A stretch of 64,000 nt of DNA from CAWCKS01 sp963763485. Its GTDB lineage: Bacteria; Pseudomonadota; Alphaproteobacteria; Rhizobiales; Xanthobacteraceae. The position numbers and the translations under genes are program-made. Numbering within the stretch: position 1 is the stretch's first letter; each line of letters opens with the position of its first letter. The notes under the pieces are model-generated. The model saw nothing but the letters and a program-made list of their open reading frames with translations, had not been told where the DNA came from and searched no databases. The stretch lies in NCBI GenBank assembly GCA_963763485.1, contig CAVXOW010000006.1:1054001-1118000 (forward strand). Direction: 5' to 3'. Shown here in pieces: positions 8,024 to 15,585 of this stretch.

Positions 8024-9445
8024 TTACGCGCAAATCGGCGGCTTCTTGTCCTTCCACGGGCGTTCTTGCTCGAGCTGGCCGGCGAGACGATAGAGCGTCG
8101 CCTCGTCGCCGAAGCGACCGGCAAACATCATGCCGAGCGGCAGGCCGGCCCTGTTCCACACCAGCGGCACCGACATCGCCGGCTGCCCCGAGATGTTGAA
8201 CATGCTGGTGCCGGGCATGTAGCGGCGCAGCAGCTTTGCAATGTGCGAGAGGTCTTCCGTCATGGTGTTGAGCTCACCGATTTTCACGGGTGGCAGACAC
8301 AGCGTCGGCGCCAGGAACACATCGCAATCCCTGAAGAAGGTCGCGAGTGCTTTGGCAATCTCGAAACCCTTGAGCTCTGCTTCGGCGTAGTCCGCCGCGG
8401 TGAGCCGCTCGCCGTTGGCTGCGCTCGACAAGGTCAGGCGCTCGAAATCCTGGTCGGTCATCTTGCGGCCGTACTTGCGCTCGGCGAGACGGACGCTGAG
8501 CGCGGTGCTCGCCGAGATGATCGGGCCGAGCACGGTCGATGGATCGTGCGGCAGCACCGGCGCCTTCTCCTCGACGTTGTGGCCGAGCTTTGACAGCATG
8601 GTTGCAACGTCGCGGACGCCGGCGGCAACTTCCGGATCGATCACGTCGCCATAGGGCGATTTGTCGGTGAAGCAGATGCGCAGGCGGCCGGGATCGCGGC
8701 CGACCTCGGCGAGGAACGGACCTGCCGGTGGCGGTGCGTGATAGGGGCTCGTCAGCTCCGGTCCCTGGATCGCGTCCAGCATGGCGGCGCTGTCGCGCAC
8801 GGAGATGCTGACCACGTTGCCGACCGAGAAACCGCCCCAGCCCTGGCCGCGGTCGGGACCCGCCGGCGTGCGGGCGCGCGTCGGCTTCATGCCGAACACG
8901 CCGCTGGCCGATGCCGGGATGCGGATCGAGCCGCCACCGTCGGTCGCATGCGCCAGCGGCAGGATGCGGGCTGCAACCGCGGCGGCCGCGCCGCCCGAGG
9001 AACCGCCGGACGAATGCGCGGGATTCCAGGGATTGCGGGTCGGCCCGAACAGGCGCGACTCGGTGGTCGGCATCAAGCCGAACTCCGGCGACGAGCTCTT
9101 GCCGTAGACGGTGACGCCGGCAGCCAGAAAGCGCTGCGACACGGTGTTGTCGACCGGCGCGACGAAATCCTTGTAGATCGATGCACCGGAGGTGGTGCGT
9201 GTGCCGGCGAGATTGTTCAGGTCCTTGATCAGGAACGGCACGCCGGTGAACGGACCGTTGGGAAGCCCTGTCTGGATCTGCCGCCGCGCGTAGTCGTCGT
9301 GGCGGACGACGACAGCGTTGATCTTCGGATCGACCGCCTCCGTGCGCGCGATCGCGGCGTCAAGAAGCTCCGTTGCGCTGACCTCACCCTTCTTGACCAG
9401 GGCCGCGAGCCCGAGCCCGTCGTAGTTTGCATAATCTTTAAACAT
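8024..9445 (-). CDS. amidase (amidase-signature family)
   Basis: A 473-residue amidase-signature serine hydrolase. The catalytic Lys is in FLIKDLNN (about residue 82), followed by the GGSSGGAAAAVAARI signature containing the cis-Ser and, further on, the nucleophile segment DGGGSIRIPAS. The FGMKPTRAR segment also fits. It hydrolyses an amide bond to acid and amine or ammonia; the substrate is unknown. The start at 9445 has GAGGGAA just upstream and is preferred to the longer open frame. It diverges from an ABC binding-protein gene across a gap that contains a clean palindrome, which suggests shared control. Confidence 0.92.
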   Translation of the reverse strand: MFKDYANYDGLGLAALVKKGEVSATELLDAAIARTEAVDPKINAVVVRHDDYARRQIQTGLPNGPFTGVPFLIKDLNNLAGTRTTSGASIYKDFVAPVDNTVSQRFLAAGVTVYGKSSSPEFGLMPTTESRLFGPTRNPWNPAHSSGGSSGGAAAAVAARILPLAHATDGGGSIRIPASASGVFGMKPTRARTPAGPDRGQGWGGFSVGNVVSISVRDSAAMLDAIQGPELTSPYHAPPPAGPFLAEVGRDPGRLRICFTDKSPYGDVIDPEVAAGVRDVATMLSKLGHNVEEKAPVLPHDPSTVLGPIISASTALSVRLAERKYGRKMTDQDFERLTLSSAANGERLTAADYAEAELKGFEIAKALATFFRDCDVFLAPTLCLPPVKIGELNTMTEDLSHIAKLLRRYMPGTSMFNISGQPAMSVPLVWNRAGLPLGMMFAGRFGDEATLYRLAGQLEQERPWKDKKPPICA

Positions 9446-9517
9446 CAGCGTTCCCTCACAACCACCGCGCGATCTCGTTACCGATAGTTTCAGCCAGAGT
9501 CCGCAACCATTCAAGGG

Positions 9518-9538
9518 GCATTCCATTCTATGGAACGC
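9518..9538. promoter_or_regulatory. candidate operator TTCCAT-TCT-ATGGAA
   Basis: A perfect 15-base palindrome (TTCCATTCTATGGAA, 9521-9535) with an additional GC/GC match outside it lies between the divergent amidase and binding-protein genes. The TTCCA...TGGAA form resembles sites of IclR-type regulators; that comparison is from general knowledge, and no such regulator is in the window. Confidence 0.4.
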
Positions 9539-9710
9539 TGGCGCCAATTTGCGGGGCATGGCAGGGCCCGCAGCGCTGGCCGCTCAGGGGCTTTCGTGCG
9601 ATAGTCGCGCTGCATCGAAGGTGAAGGCTGCCAAAGCCGCTACCGAAAAACACTGCTCGACAACAACACTGCAACGGCCTGGGCGCCCGCAATGTCAGGG
9701 AGGACAGCTA

Positions 9711-10946
9711 ATGCAGTTTCACGTCAATAAAACCGTCAGGATTGCAGCGATTGCCGCGGCGGCGTTTGCGCTCGGCGCGACATCGGCACTGGCGCAGAAG
9801 AAGGTCAACGACGTCGGCGTCACCGACACCGAGATCAAGATCGGTAACATCGCGCCCTACTCCGGCCCGGCATCGGCCTACGCGACGATCGCCAAGACCG
9901 AGGCGGCATATTTCAAGATGATCAACGATGCCGGTGGCATCAACGGCCGCAAGATCACCTTCATCTCCTACGATGACGGTTATTCGCCGCCGAAGACGGT
10001 CGAGCAGGTCCGCAAGCTGGTCGAGAGCGATGAGGTCTTCGCGGTGTTCCAGATCGTCGGCACCCCGGGCAACTCGGCAATCGCGAAATACCTGAACCAG
10101 AAGGGCGTGCCGCATACCTTCGTCGGCTCAGGAGCAACCAAATGGGCCGATGGGAAAGAATATCCCTGGAGCATGGGCTGGCAGCCGAACTACCAGAGCG
10201 AGGCCCGAATCTACAGCCGCTATATCCAGAAGAACTTTCCGGGAAAAACGGTCGGCATCCTCTACCAGAACGACGACTTCGGTAAGGATTACCTGACCGG
10301 CTTCCACGATGCGTTCGGCAAGGATTACGCGAAGACCATCCTCGCCGAAGTCCCCTACGAGACGACCACGCCCACGGTCAACTCACTGGTAGTGCAGATC
10401 AAAGATGCCAATCCGGACATCTTCGTGACCATCGGGACGCCGAAGTTCGCCGCGCAAGCGATCAAGAAGATCGGCGAAATGAAATGGAAGCCGATCCAGT
10501 TCCTGACCAACGTCGCGGTGTCGATACCGTCCGTGCTGAAGCCTGCAGGCCTCGAGAACTCTCAGGGCATTCTGAGCGCGGCGTACTTGAAGGATCCACT
10601 TGATCCGCAATGGAAGGATGATGCGGCCTTGAAGGAATGGCACGCATTCATGACCAAGTGGTATCCGGAAGGCGACCAGGCGGATGCAGCGACCGTGTTC
10701 GGCTACGGCGCAGCCATGGGGATGGAGAAGGTGTTGCGGCAATGCGGTGACGAAATGACCCGCGCCAACCTGATGAAGCAGCTGGCGAACATGAACTTCG
10801 ACATCGGCATCTATCTGCCGGGCATCCACATCAAGACCTCGCCGACCGACCATTCGCCGATCGACCAGCTGCAGATGATGCGGTTCAAGGGCGAGAGTTG
10901 GGAGCTGTTCGGCCCGATGATGGATGGCAGCGCCGGGCCGAGCTGA
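9711..10946 (+). CDS. ABC transporter substrate-binding protein, branched-chain amino acid type
   Basis: A 411-residue periplasmic binding protein of the LivJ/amide-urea family. Residues 1-29 form a signal peptide ending in SALAQ. The mature part starts with GVTDTEIKIGNIAPYSGPAS and continues with DAGGINGRKITFISYDDGYSPPKTVEQVRKLVE, both typical of this family. The start at 9711 follows AGGGAGGA, a strong ribosome-binding site. No permease or ATPase genes are nearby, so it must work with a transporter encoded elsewhere. The divergent amidase hints at an amide or aromatic ligand, but this is inference. Confidence 0.92.
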   Translation: MQFHVNKTVRIAAIAAAAFALGATSALAQKKVNDVGVTDTEIKIGNIAPYSGPASAYATIAKTEAAYFKMINDAGGINGRKITFISYDDGYSPPKTVEQVRKLVESDEVFAVFQIVGTPGNSAIAKYLNQKGVPHTFVGSGATKWADGKEYPWSMGWQPNYQSEARIYSRYIQKNFPGKTVGILYQNDDFGKDYLTGFHDAFGKDYAKTILAEVPYETTTPTVNSLVVQIKDANPDIFVTIGTPKFAAQAIKKIGEMKWKPIQFLTNVAVSIPSVLKPAGLENSQGILSAAYLKDPLDPQWKDDAALKEWHAFMTKWYPEGDQADAATVFGYGAAMGMEKVLRQCGDEMTRANLMKQLANMNFDIGIYLPGIHIKTSPTDHSPIDQLQMMRFKGESWELFGPMMDGSAGPS

Positions 10947-10982
10947 CGGCGCCTTAGTCACTCCAAAAACTCACGAATTGCG

Positions 10983-11010
10983 AGAGGCGCATCAATCGGT
11001 GCGCCTCTTT
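10983..11010 (+). terminator. rho-independent terminator after the binding-protein gene
   Basis: A perfect 9-base stem (AGAGGCGCA / TGCGCCTCT) with an 8-base loop starts 36 bases after the stop codon. It is followed by TTGCTTG, a weak T-rich tail. Confidence 0.75.
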
Positions 11011-11177
11011 GCTTGTGCGATCGCGGCTTCGATCGTGTGCGCGAGCAGATCGGTCGCAATTTGAGTCTTCCCTGCCACAGTTGATGCATCGCACGCGACA
11101 TGCAGCGTTTTTCCACTTTCGCAAATCAACAAATTGATTCAGCGTGCCTTGATTCGGACAAACTGGAGGCAACGACC

Positions 11178-11858
11178 GTGAATGTCATCGTCTTTGCGTC
11201 GCGTAAGGGGGGCTCGGGGAAAAGTACGCTCGCTGCCCATCTCGCCGCGCATGCCCATCGAACGTCGAAGCCGTGTCTGCTGATCGACGCCGATCCGCAG
11301 GGCTCCCTCTCTCTCTGGCAAAAACTGCGCGGCACTGGTGAGCCGCCGATCAAGACCGCCGATCGCTCGGTGGGCGGACTCATCGCCGCCGCCAAGCGCG
11401 ACGGCTACGAATGGGTCTTCGTCGACACGCCGCCGAACATGAGTGCGGTGGTCGAGGATGCGATCCGCAACGCGACACTGGTCGTGATTCCGGCGCGCCC
11501 CGGCGTGTTCGACGTCGCCGCGGTCGAGGAAACCATCGCGACCTGCCGCTCGGCACGGCGGCCTTACGCCGTCGTCGTCAACGGCGCGCCGGCCAGGCGC
11601 GATGAGGCGGAAAGCCCGCTGGTCACGATCGCCCGCGAAGGCCTCGCCAAATTGCGTGCGCCGGTATGGGGCGGCCAGATCACCAACCGCGCGAACTACG
11701 TGCTCGCACTCGGCAAGGGTGAAGGGGCGCGCGAATACGACGCCGAGAGCGTCGCAGCCGGCGAGATGGCCCGGCTGTGGTCGGCAATCGAACGTTCGGT
11801 GAAGGCAATCCGCGGCGCAGGCTCGAGCCAGGGCGCCATGCACAAACAGGCCGCTTAA
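11178..11858 (+). CDS. ParA family ATPase (orphan)
   Basis: A 226-residue MinD/ParA-type ATPase. The deviant Walker A motif KGGSGKST is at residues 10-17, DADPQGS is the switch region at about 40, and VFVDTPP is Walker B at about 79. The start is GTG at 11178 with GGAGG seven bases upstream; an in-frame ATG at 11100 lacks a site. There is no ParB or parS-like context, so it is unlikely to be a replicon partition gene. Orphan members of this family position protein complexes or chromosomal cargo; the cargo here is unknown. It is transcribed towards the hopanoid locus. Confidence 0.88.
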   Translation: MNVIVFASRKGGSGKSTLAAHLAAHAHRTSKPCLLIDADPQGSLSLWQKLRGTGEPPIKTADRSVGGLIAAAKRDGYEWVFVDTPPNMSAVVEDAIRNATLVVIPARPGVFDVAAVEETIATCRSARRPYAVVVNGAPARRDEAESPLVTIAREGLAKLRAPVWGGQITNRANYVLALGKGEGAREYDAESVAAGEMARLWSAIERSVKAIRGAGSSQGAMHKQAA

Positions 11859-11875
11859 AGCGGTCGTTCTTGATT

Positions 11876-11975
11876 GAGCATGATCCCCGCGCAAACGCTT
11901 CGCGTTTGTCGCGAGGGAAAACCGGTATCCACCCATCGGGTCAAGCCCGAGGGCATGCTTTTCCGGATCATGCTC
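11876..11975. repeat. composite repeat (GAGCATGATC family with nested insert)
   Basis: This copy of the GAGCATGATC...GGATCATGCTC element has a nested segment, CATCGGGTCAAGCCCGAGGG, that is absent from the copy at 7949-8023. The inner hairpin AAACGCTTCGCGTTT is kept. It lies just after the parA-like gene. Confidence 0.8.
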
Positions 11976-12030
11976 TAACGACAGCGCCGGACGTGGGGTG
12001 CCCGGCCAGTCGTATCTCTCGCCCGACAAT

Positions 12031-12075
12031 CCGACGACGTGACGTGCGCCTTCTCCGCGCACGTCACGTCGTCGG
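12031..12075. terminator. 18-base perfect stem, probable bidirectional terminator
   Basis: Positions 12031-12048 (CCGACGACGTGACGTGCG) pair perfectly with 12058-12075 across a 9-base loop. On the plus strand it is followed by GTTTA. It lies between the convergent parA-like gene and the Cys-rich gene, 11 bases from the latter's stop. Confidence 0.7.
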
Positions 12076-12086
12076 GTTTAGCCGGC

Positions 12087-12314
12087 TCAGAGTTGCCCCT
12101 TCTCCTGAAGAAGCTTCACGCAGGCCGGACGAAGTTTTGCACGGTTCTGCTTCAGGCAGGCGAGGATCGCCATGTCGCCGTCATTGATGACGGCCTTGCA
12201 GAGCCGCGTGCCGTCGCGGCCGCAGGCGTCCTGCTCCGGCTGCCGGCCCTGCGCCTGAGCCTGGACCACAAGCAACAGCGTCAACGCCGCGGTGGCTGCA
12301 AATAACTTCGTCAT
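12087..12314 (-). CDS. small Cys-rich exported protein
   Basis: A 75-residue protein with a signal peptide (residues 1-22, ending AQAQG). The mature part has four cysteines in the pattern C-x7-C...C...C within CGRDGTRLCKAVI, ILACLKQNR and PACVKLL. This resembles a single cysteine-rich repeat of the kind found in Golgi-apparatus-type Cys-rich proteins and in many short alphaproteobacterial periplasmic proteins. The cysteines probably form disulfides in the periplasm. Function is unknown. Confidence 0.7.
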   Translation of the reverse strand: MTKLFAATAALTLLLVVQAQAQGRQPEQDACGRDGTRLCKAVINDGDMAILACLKQNRAKLRPACVKLLQEKGQL

Positions 12315-12515
12315 GTCACGCCCTCGCCTTAACCGCTAAAGGTGATTGGCCGCACGTTGCGGCTTGTTCAGGTTTGGTTCTATTGACGCCAACCCGAAGT
12401 TCACCGGAAAACCCTGCTTGCAATTTCGGCATCGCGTTCACAATGTCAACGCTTTCGCCGGGACCATTTTACGGCTTGAGCGGGGATCGCTGAACAGCCG
12501 CCTCCTGAAGAGATC

Positions 12516-13385
12516 ATGGACTCCGCCAACCAGTTGCGCTCCGGCAAGGGGCACAAGGACGAGAACTTTCCGGTCGCCTCGCGCGTCATCGCGCCACGGC
12601 ACCGCGCGCTCATTCTGGCGTTCTACGAATTCGTCCGCGTCGCCGACGACATCGCCGATCACGCGCAGCTTGCTCCGCAGGAGAAGCTGACGCGGCTCGA
12701 CCGGCTGGAGGCCAATCTGCTCGGCAACGGCGACGATGAACCCGAGGCCGTGCGGCTGCGCGCGGCGCTCGCCGAGCGCGGCATGCCGCCGACCCACCCT
12801 TGCGACGTGCTGAAGGCGTTCCGTCTCGACGCCACCAAGCTGCGCTACACCAACTGGGACGATCTGATCGACTACTGCCGCTACTCGGCGATGCCGGTCG
12901 GCCGCTTCGTGCTTGACGTCCACGGCGAAGACCGCGCCACCTGGGCGGCGTCGGACGCGCTGTGCGCCGCTCTGCAGATCAACAACCACATGCAGGACTG
13001 CGGCAAGGATTTTCGCGACCTCGACCGCGTCTACATCACCGAGGACCGCTTTGCGGCGCGCGGCGCCAGGGTCGAGGAACTCAGGCAGCCACAATCCTCG
13101 CCCGCGCTGCTCGCCGCGATCCGCGACCTGATCCCCGGCACCGAGCAGCTGTTGCGCGCCGGCGAACCGCTCGCGACGCAGGTCCGCGACATCCGGCTCG
13201 CGATGGAAGTCCGCGTAATCCAGATCTACGCCGACAAGATCCTGGCGCTGCTCAAGAGCCGCGATCCGCTCCGTGACGTAGTGCACTTAAGTTCTTGGGA
13301 GATGATGTTTTATGGCCTAATGGGATTGGCGTCCGGGCTCTACCGGCATGCCACCCAGGGGCCGCGCGAGATGCGCGCGGCCTGA
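12516..13385 (+). CDS. hpnC: squalene synthase HpnC (hydroxysqualene-forming)
   Basis: A 289-residue trans-isoprenyl synthase homologue. It has the first Asp-rich region in FVRVADDIADH (about residue 44) and a second site in NNHMQDCGKDFRDLDR (about residue 152), plus the CRYSAMPVGRFVL segment of squalene/phytoene synthases. In the established HpnCDE route it converts presqualene diphosphate to hydroxysqualene. The start at 12516 has GAAGAGA just upstream. It is the first gene of the forward hopanoid run, with hpnD 22 bases downstream. The 201-base gap before it presumably holds the operon promoter, but I could not identify it. Confidence 0.95.
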   Translation: MDSANQLRSGKGHKDENFPVASRVIAPRHRALILAFYEFVRVADDIADHAQLAPQEKLTRLDRLEANLLGNGDDEPEAVRLRAALAERGMPPTHPCDVLKAFRLDATKLRYTNWDDLIDYCRYSAMPVGRFVLDVHGEDRATWAASDALCAALQINNHMQDCGKDFRDLDRVYITEDRFAARGARVEELRQPQSSPALLAAIRDLIPGTEQLLRAGEPLATQVRDIRLAMEVRVIQIYADKILALLKSRDPLRDVVHLSSWEMMFYGLMGLASGLYRHATQGPREMRAA

Positions 13386-13407
13386 AAATGATGTGCTCGT
13401 TGTGACG

Positions 13408-14235
13408 ATGTCGACTGTCGAAAATGCCAACCAGAAATCCGCTTCTCCGAGTTCGTTCTACTCGGCGATGCGGATTTTGCCGCGCGAGCAGCGCGACGCG
13501 ATGTTCCTGATCTACGGCTTCTGCCGCAAGGTCGACGACATTGCCGATTCCGACCTGCCGCGCGAGGCGCGCCGCAAGGGTCTCGACCAGTGGCGCGCCG
13601 ACATCAACGCGCTGTATGACGGCAGCAAGGCGCCGAAGCTTGCCGACTATGTGCCCGTCATCAAGCGGTTCGGGCTGCGCCGCGACGACTTCCTCGCCAT
13701 CATCGACGGCATGGCGATGGATGCGGCCGAAGACATCCGCGCTCCCGATCTCGCCAAGCTCGACCTCTACTGCGACCGCGTCGCCAGCGCGGTCGGCCGG
13801 CTGTCGGTGAAGGTGTTCGGGCTTAACGACGTCGACGGCATCGCGCTCGCCCATCATCTCGGCCGCGCGCTGCAGCTGACCAACATCCTGCGCGATCTCG
13901 ACGAGGACGCCGGTCTCGGCCGCCTCTATCTGCCGAAGGAGCTGCTGGCGCAGGCCGGCATCACGGCGACCGAACCGGATCAGGTGCTCGCAAGCCGGTC
14001 GCTGCCCAAGGCCTGCGTGCCGCTGGTCGAGCGCGCGCGTTCGCACTACGCACAAGCCGAAGACATCATGCGCCGTAACCCGCGCAAGGTCGTGAAGGCA
14101 CCGCGGATCATGGGCAAGGTCTATGGCGGCATCCTCAACCTGCTCGCCGACCGCGGCTTCTCTGCGCCGCGCAAGCCGGTCCGCGTCGGGACGGCGGCGA
14201 AGCTCGGCATCCTCCTGCGCTACGCGTTCATCTGA
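13408..14235 (+). CDS. hpnD: presqualene diphosphate synthase HpnD
   Basis: A 275-residue squalene/phytoene-synthase-family enzyme. Asp-rich motifs are KVDDIADSD (about residue 42) and NILRDLDEDAGLGRLYLP (about residue 162), with YCDRVASAVGRLSVKVFG between them. It joins two farnesyl diphosphates to presqualene diphosphate in the HpnCDE route. The start at 13408 is chosen to match family length; upstream GTG codons in the same frame are possible. Its stop codon overlaps the hpnE start (TGATG), so translation is coupled. Confidence 0.95.
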   Translation: MSTVENANQKSASPSSFYSAMRILPREQRDAMFLIYGFCRKVDDIADSDLPREARRKGLDQWRADINALYDGSKAPKLADYVPVIKRFGLRRDDFLAIIDGMAMDAAEDIRAPDLAKLDLYCDRVASAVGRLSVKVFGLNDVDGIALAHHLGRALQLTNILRDLDEDAGLGRLYLPKELLAQAGITATEPDQVLASRSLPKACVPLVERARSHYAQAEDIMRRNPRKVVKAPRIMGKVYGGILNLLADRGFSAPRKPVRVGTAAKLGILLRYAFI

Positions 14236-15482
14236 TGCAGCGAACCATCCACGTCATCGGCGCCGGGGTGTCCGGTCTTGCAGCGGCGGTCAGGCTGACC
14301 GCTGCGGGCAAACGCGTCCATCTGCACGAAGCGACGCCGCAGGCCGGCGGCCGCTGCCGCTCGTTCTACGATGCGGCGACTGATCTTGTGATCGACAATG
14401 GCAATCACCTCGTGCTGTCGGGCAACCATCATGTGATGGCCTATGCGCGATCGATCGGCACCGAGGCCGGCCTGCAGGGTCCGGCCAATGCCGAGTTCGC
14501 CTTCGTCGATCTCGCGACCCAGAAACGCTGGACGCTGCGGATGAACCGCGGTCCCATTCCGTTCTGGATTTTTCGCAAGCGCCATCGGGTACCTGGCACC
14601 GGCCCGCTCGACTACCTCGCGCTGATGCCGCTGCTGCGCGCCAGGAATTCCGAGCGGATCGACCAGCGCATCGCCTGCAAGGGCACCTTGTATGAGAAGC
14701 TGGTGCGGCCGCTGCTGCTCGCGGCGCTCAACATCGAGCCGCCCGAGGGCTCGGCGGGGCTTGCCGGCGCCATCGTGCGCGAGACGCTGCTCGCCGGCGG
14801 CGGCGCCTGCCGCCCGCTGATCGCACGCGACGGGCTCAGCACGGTGCTGGTCGAACCCGCCATCAAGCAGCTCAAGGACAAGGGCGCGACGGTCAGCTTC
14901 GAGCACGAGCTGCACAAGATATCGTTCGCGAGGAACCACGTTGCGGCGCTGACCTTCGGCAACGACACCATCCAGCTCGGCGCCGACGACGTCGTCATCC
15001 TCGCAGTGCCGGCGAAGCAAGCGACCACGCTGTTGCCGGAGTTGACCGCGCCGACCCAGTTCACGTCGATCCTGAACGCCCATTTCCGCTTCGAAACGGC
15101 GATGAAAATCCCGCCGATCCTTGGCGTCATCAACGGGCTCACCGAGTGGATCTTTCCGTTCCCGCATCGCTTGAGCGTGACGATCAGCGGCGCCGACCGC
15201 CTGATGAACGAGCCGCGTGACGACCTCGCGCGCAAGATCTGGCAGGAGGTGTGCGCGGCAACCGGTGTGCGCGGCAACCTGCCGCCCTGGCAGATCGTGC
15301 GCGAGCGCCGCGCTACGTTCACCGCGACCCCGGAACAGGATGCGTTGCGGCCAGGAACCGTCACCGCACTGACCAATCTGTTTCTCGCCGGCGATTGGAC
15401 CAACACCGGCCTGCCGTCCACCATCGAAGGCTCGATCCGTTCCGGCGACAAGGCGGCCGAGCATGTGCTCGCCTTGAACTGA
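14235..15482 (+). CDS. hpnE: hydroxysqualene dehydroxylase HpnE
   Basis: A 415-residue FAD-dependent amine-oxidase-like enzyme. The dinucleotide-binding motif GAGVSGLAAAVRL is at about residues 8-20, followed by the GGRCRSFYD segment, and the C-terminal FAD contact is LFLAGDWTNTGLPSTIEGSIRSG. It reduces hydroxysqualene to squalene in the HpnCDE pathway. The ATG overlaps the hpnD stop codon by one base. A 103-base gap separates it from shc. Confidence 0.95.
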   Translation: MQRTIHVIGAGVSGLAAAVRLTAAGKRVHLHEATPQAGGRCRSFYDAATDLVIDNGNHLVLSGNHHVMAYARSIGTEAGLQGPANAEFAFVDLATQKRWTLRMNRGPIPFWIFRKRHRVPGTGPLDYLALMPLLRARNSERIDQRIACKGTLYEKLVRPLLLAALNIEPPEGSAGLAGAIVRETLLAGGGACRPLIARDGLSTVLVEPAIKQLKDKGATVSFEHELHKISFARNHVAALTFGNDTIQLGADDVVILAVPAKQATTLLPELTAPTQFTSILNAHFRFETAMKIPPILGVINGLTEWIFPFPHRLSVTISGADRLMNEPRDDLARKIWQEVCAATGVRGNLPPWQIVRERRATFTATPEQDALRPGTVTALTNLFLAGDWTNTGLPSTIEGSIRSGDKAAEHVLALN

Positions 15483-15585
15483 AGGTTTCGTCAACTTGAC
15501 AGAGATCATACGATCGAAGGACGAGGAATTGAGGACAATTGCGGTTTCGTCTGGTGACGTGTTCTGAGACCGAAAGAGCCCTGAC

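Noticed and set aside
8024..9559. Extended start of the first amidase at 9559
   Set aside because: The added 38 residues have no family match and would run across the operator-like palindrome; 9445 has a good ribosome-binding site.
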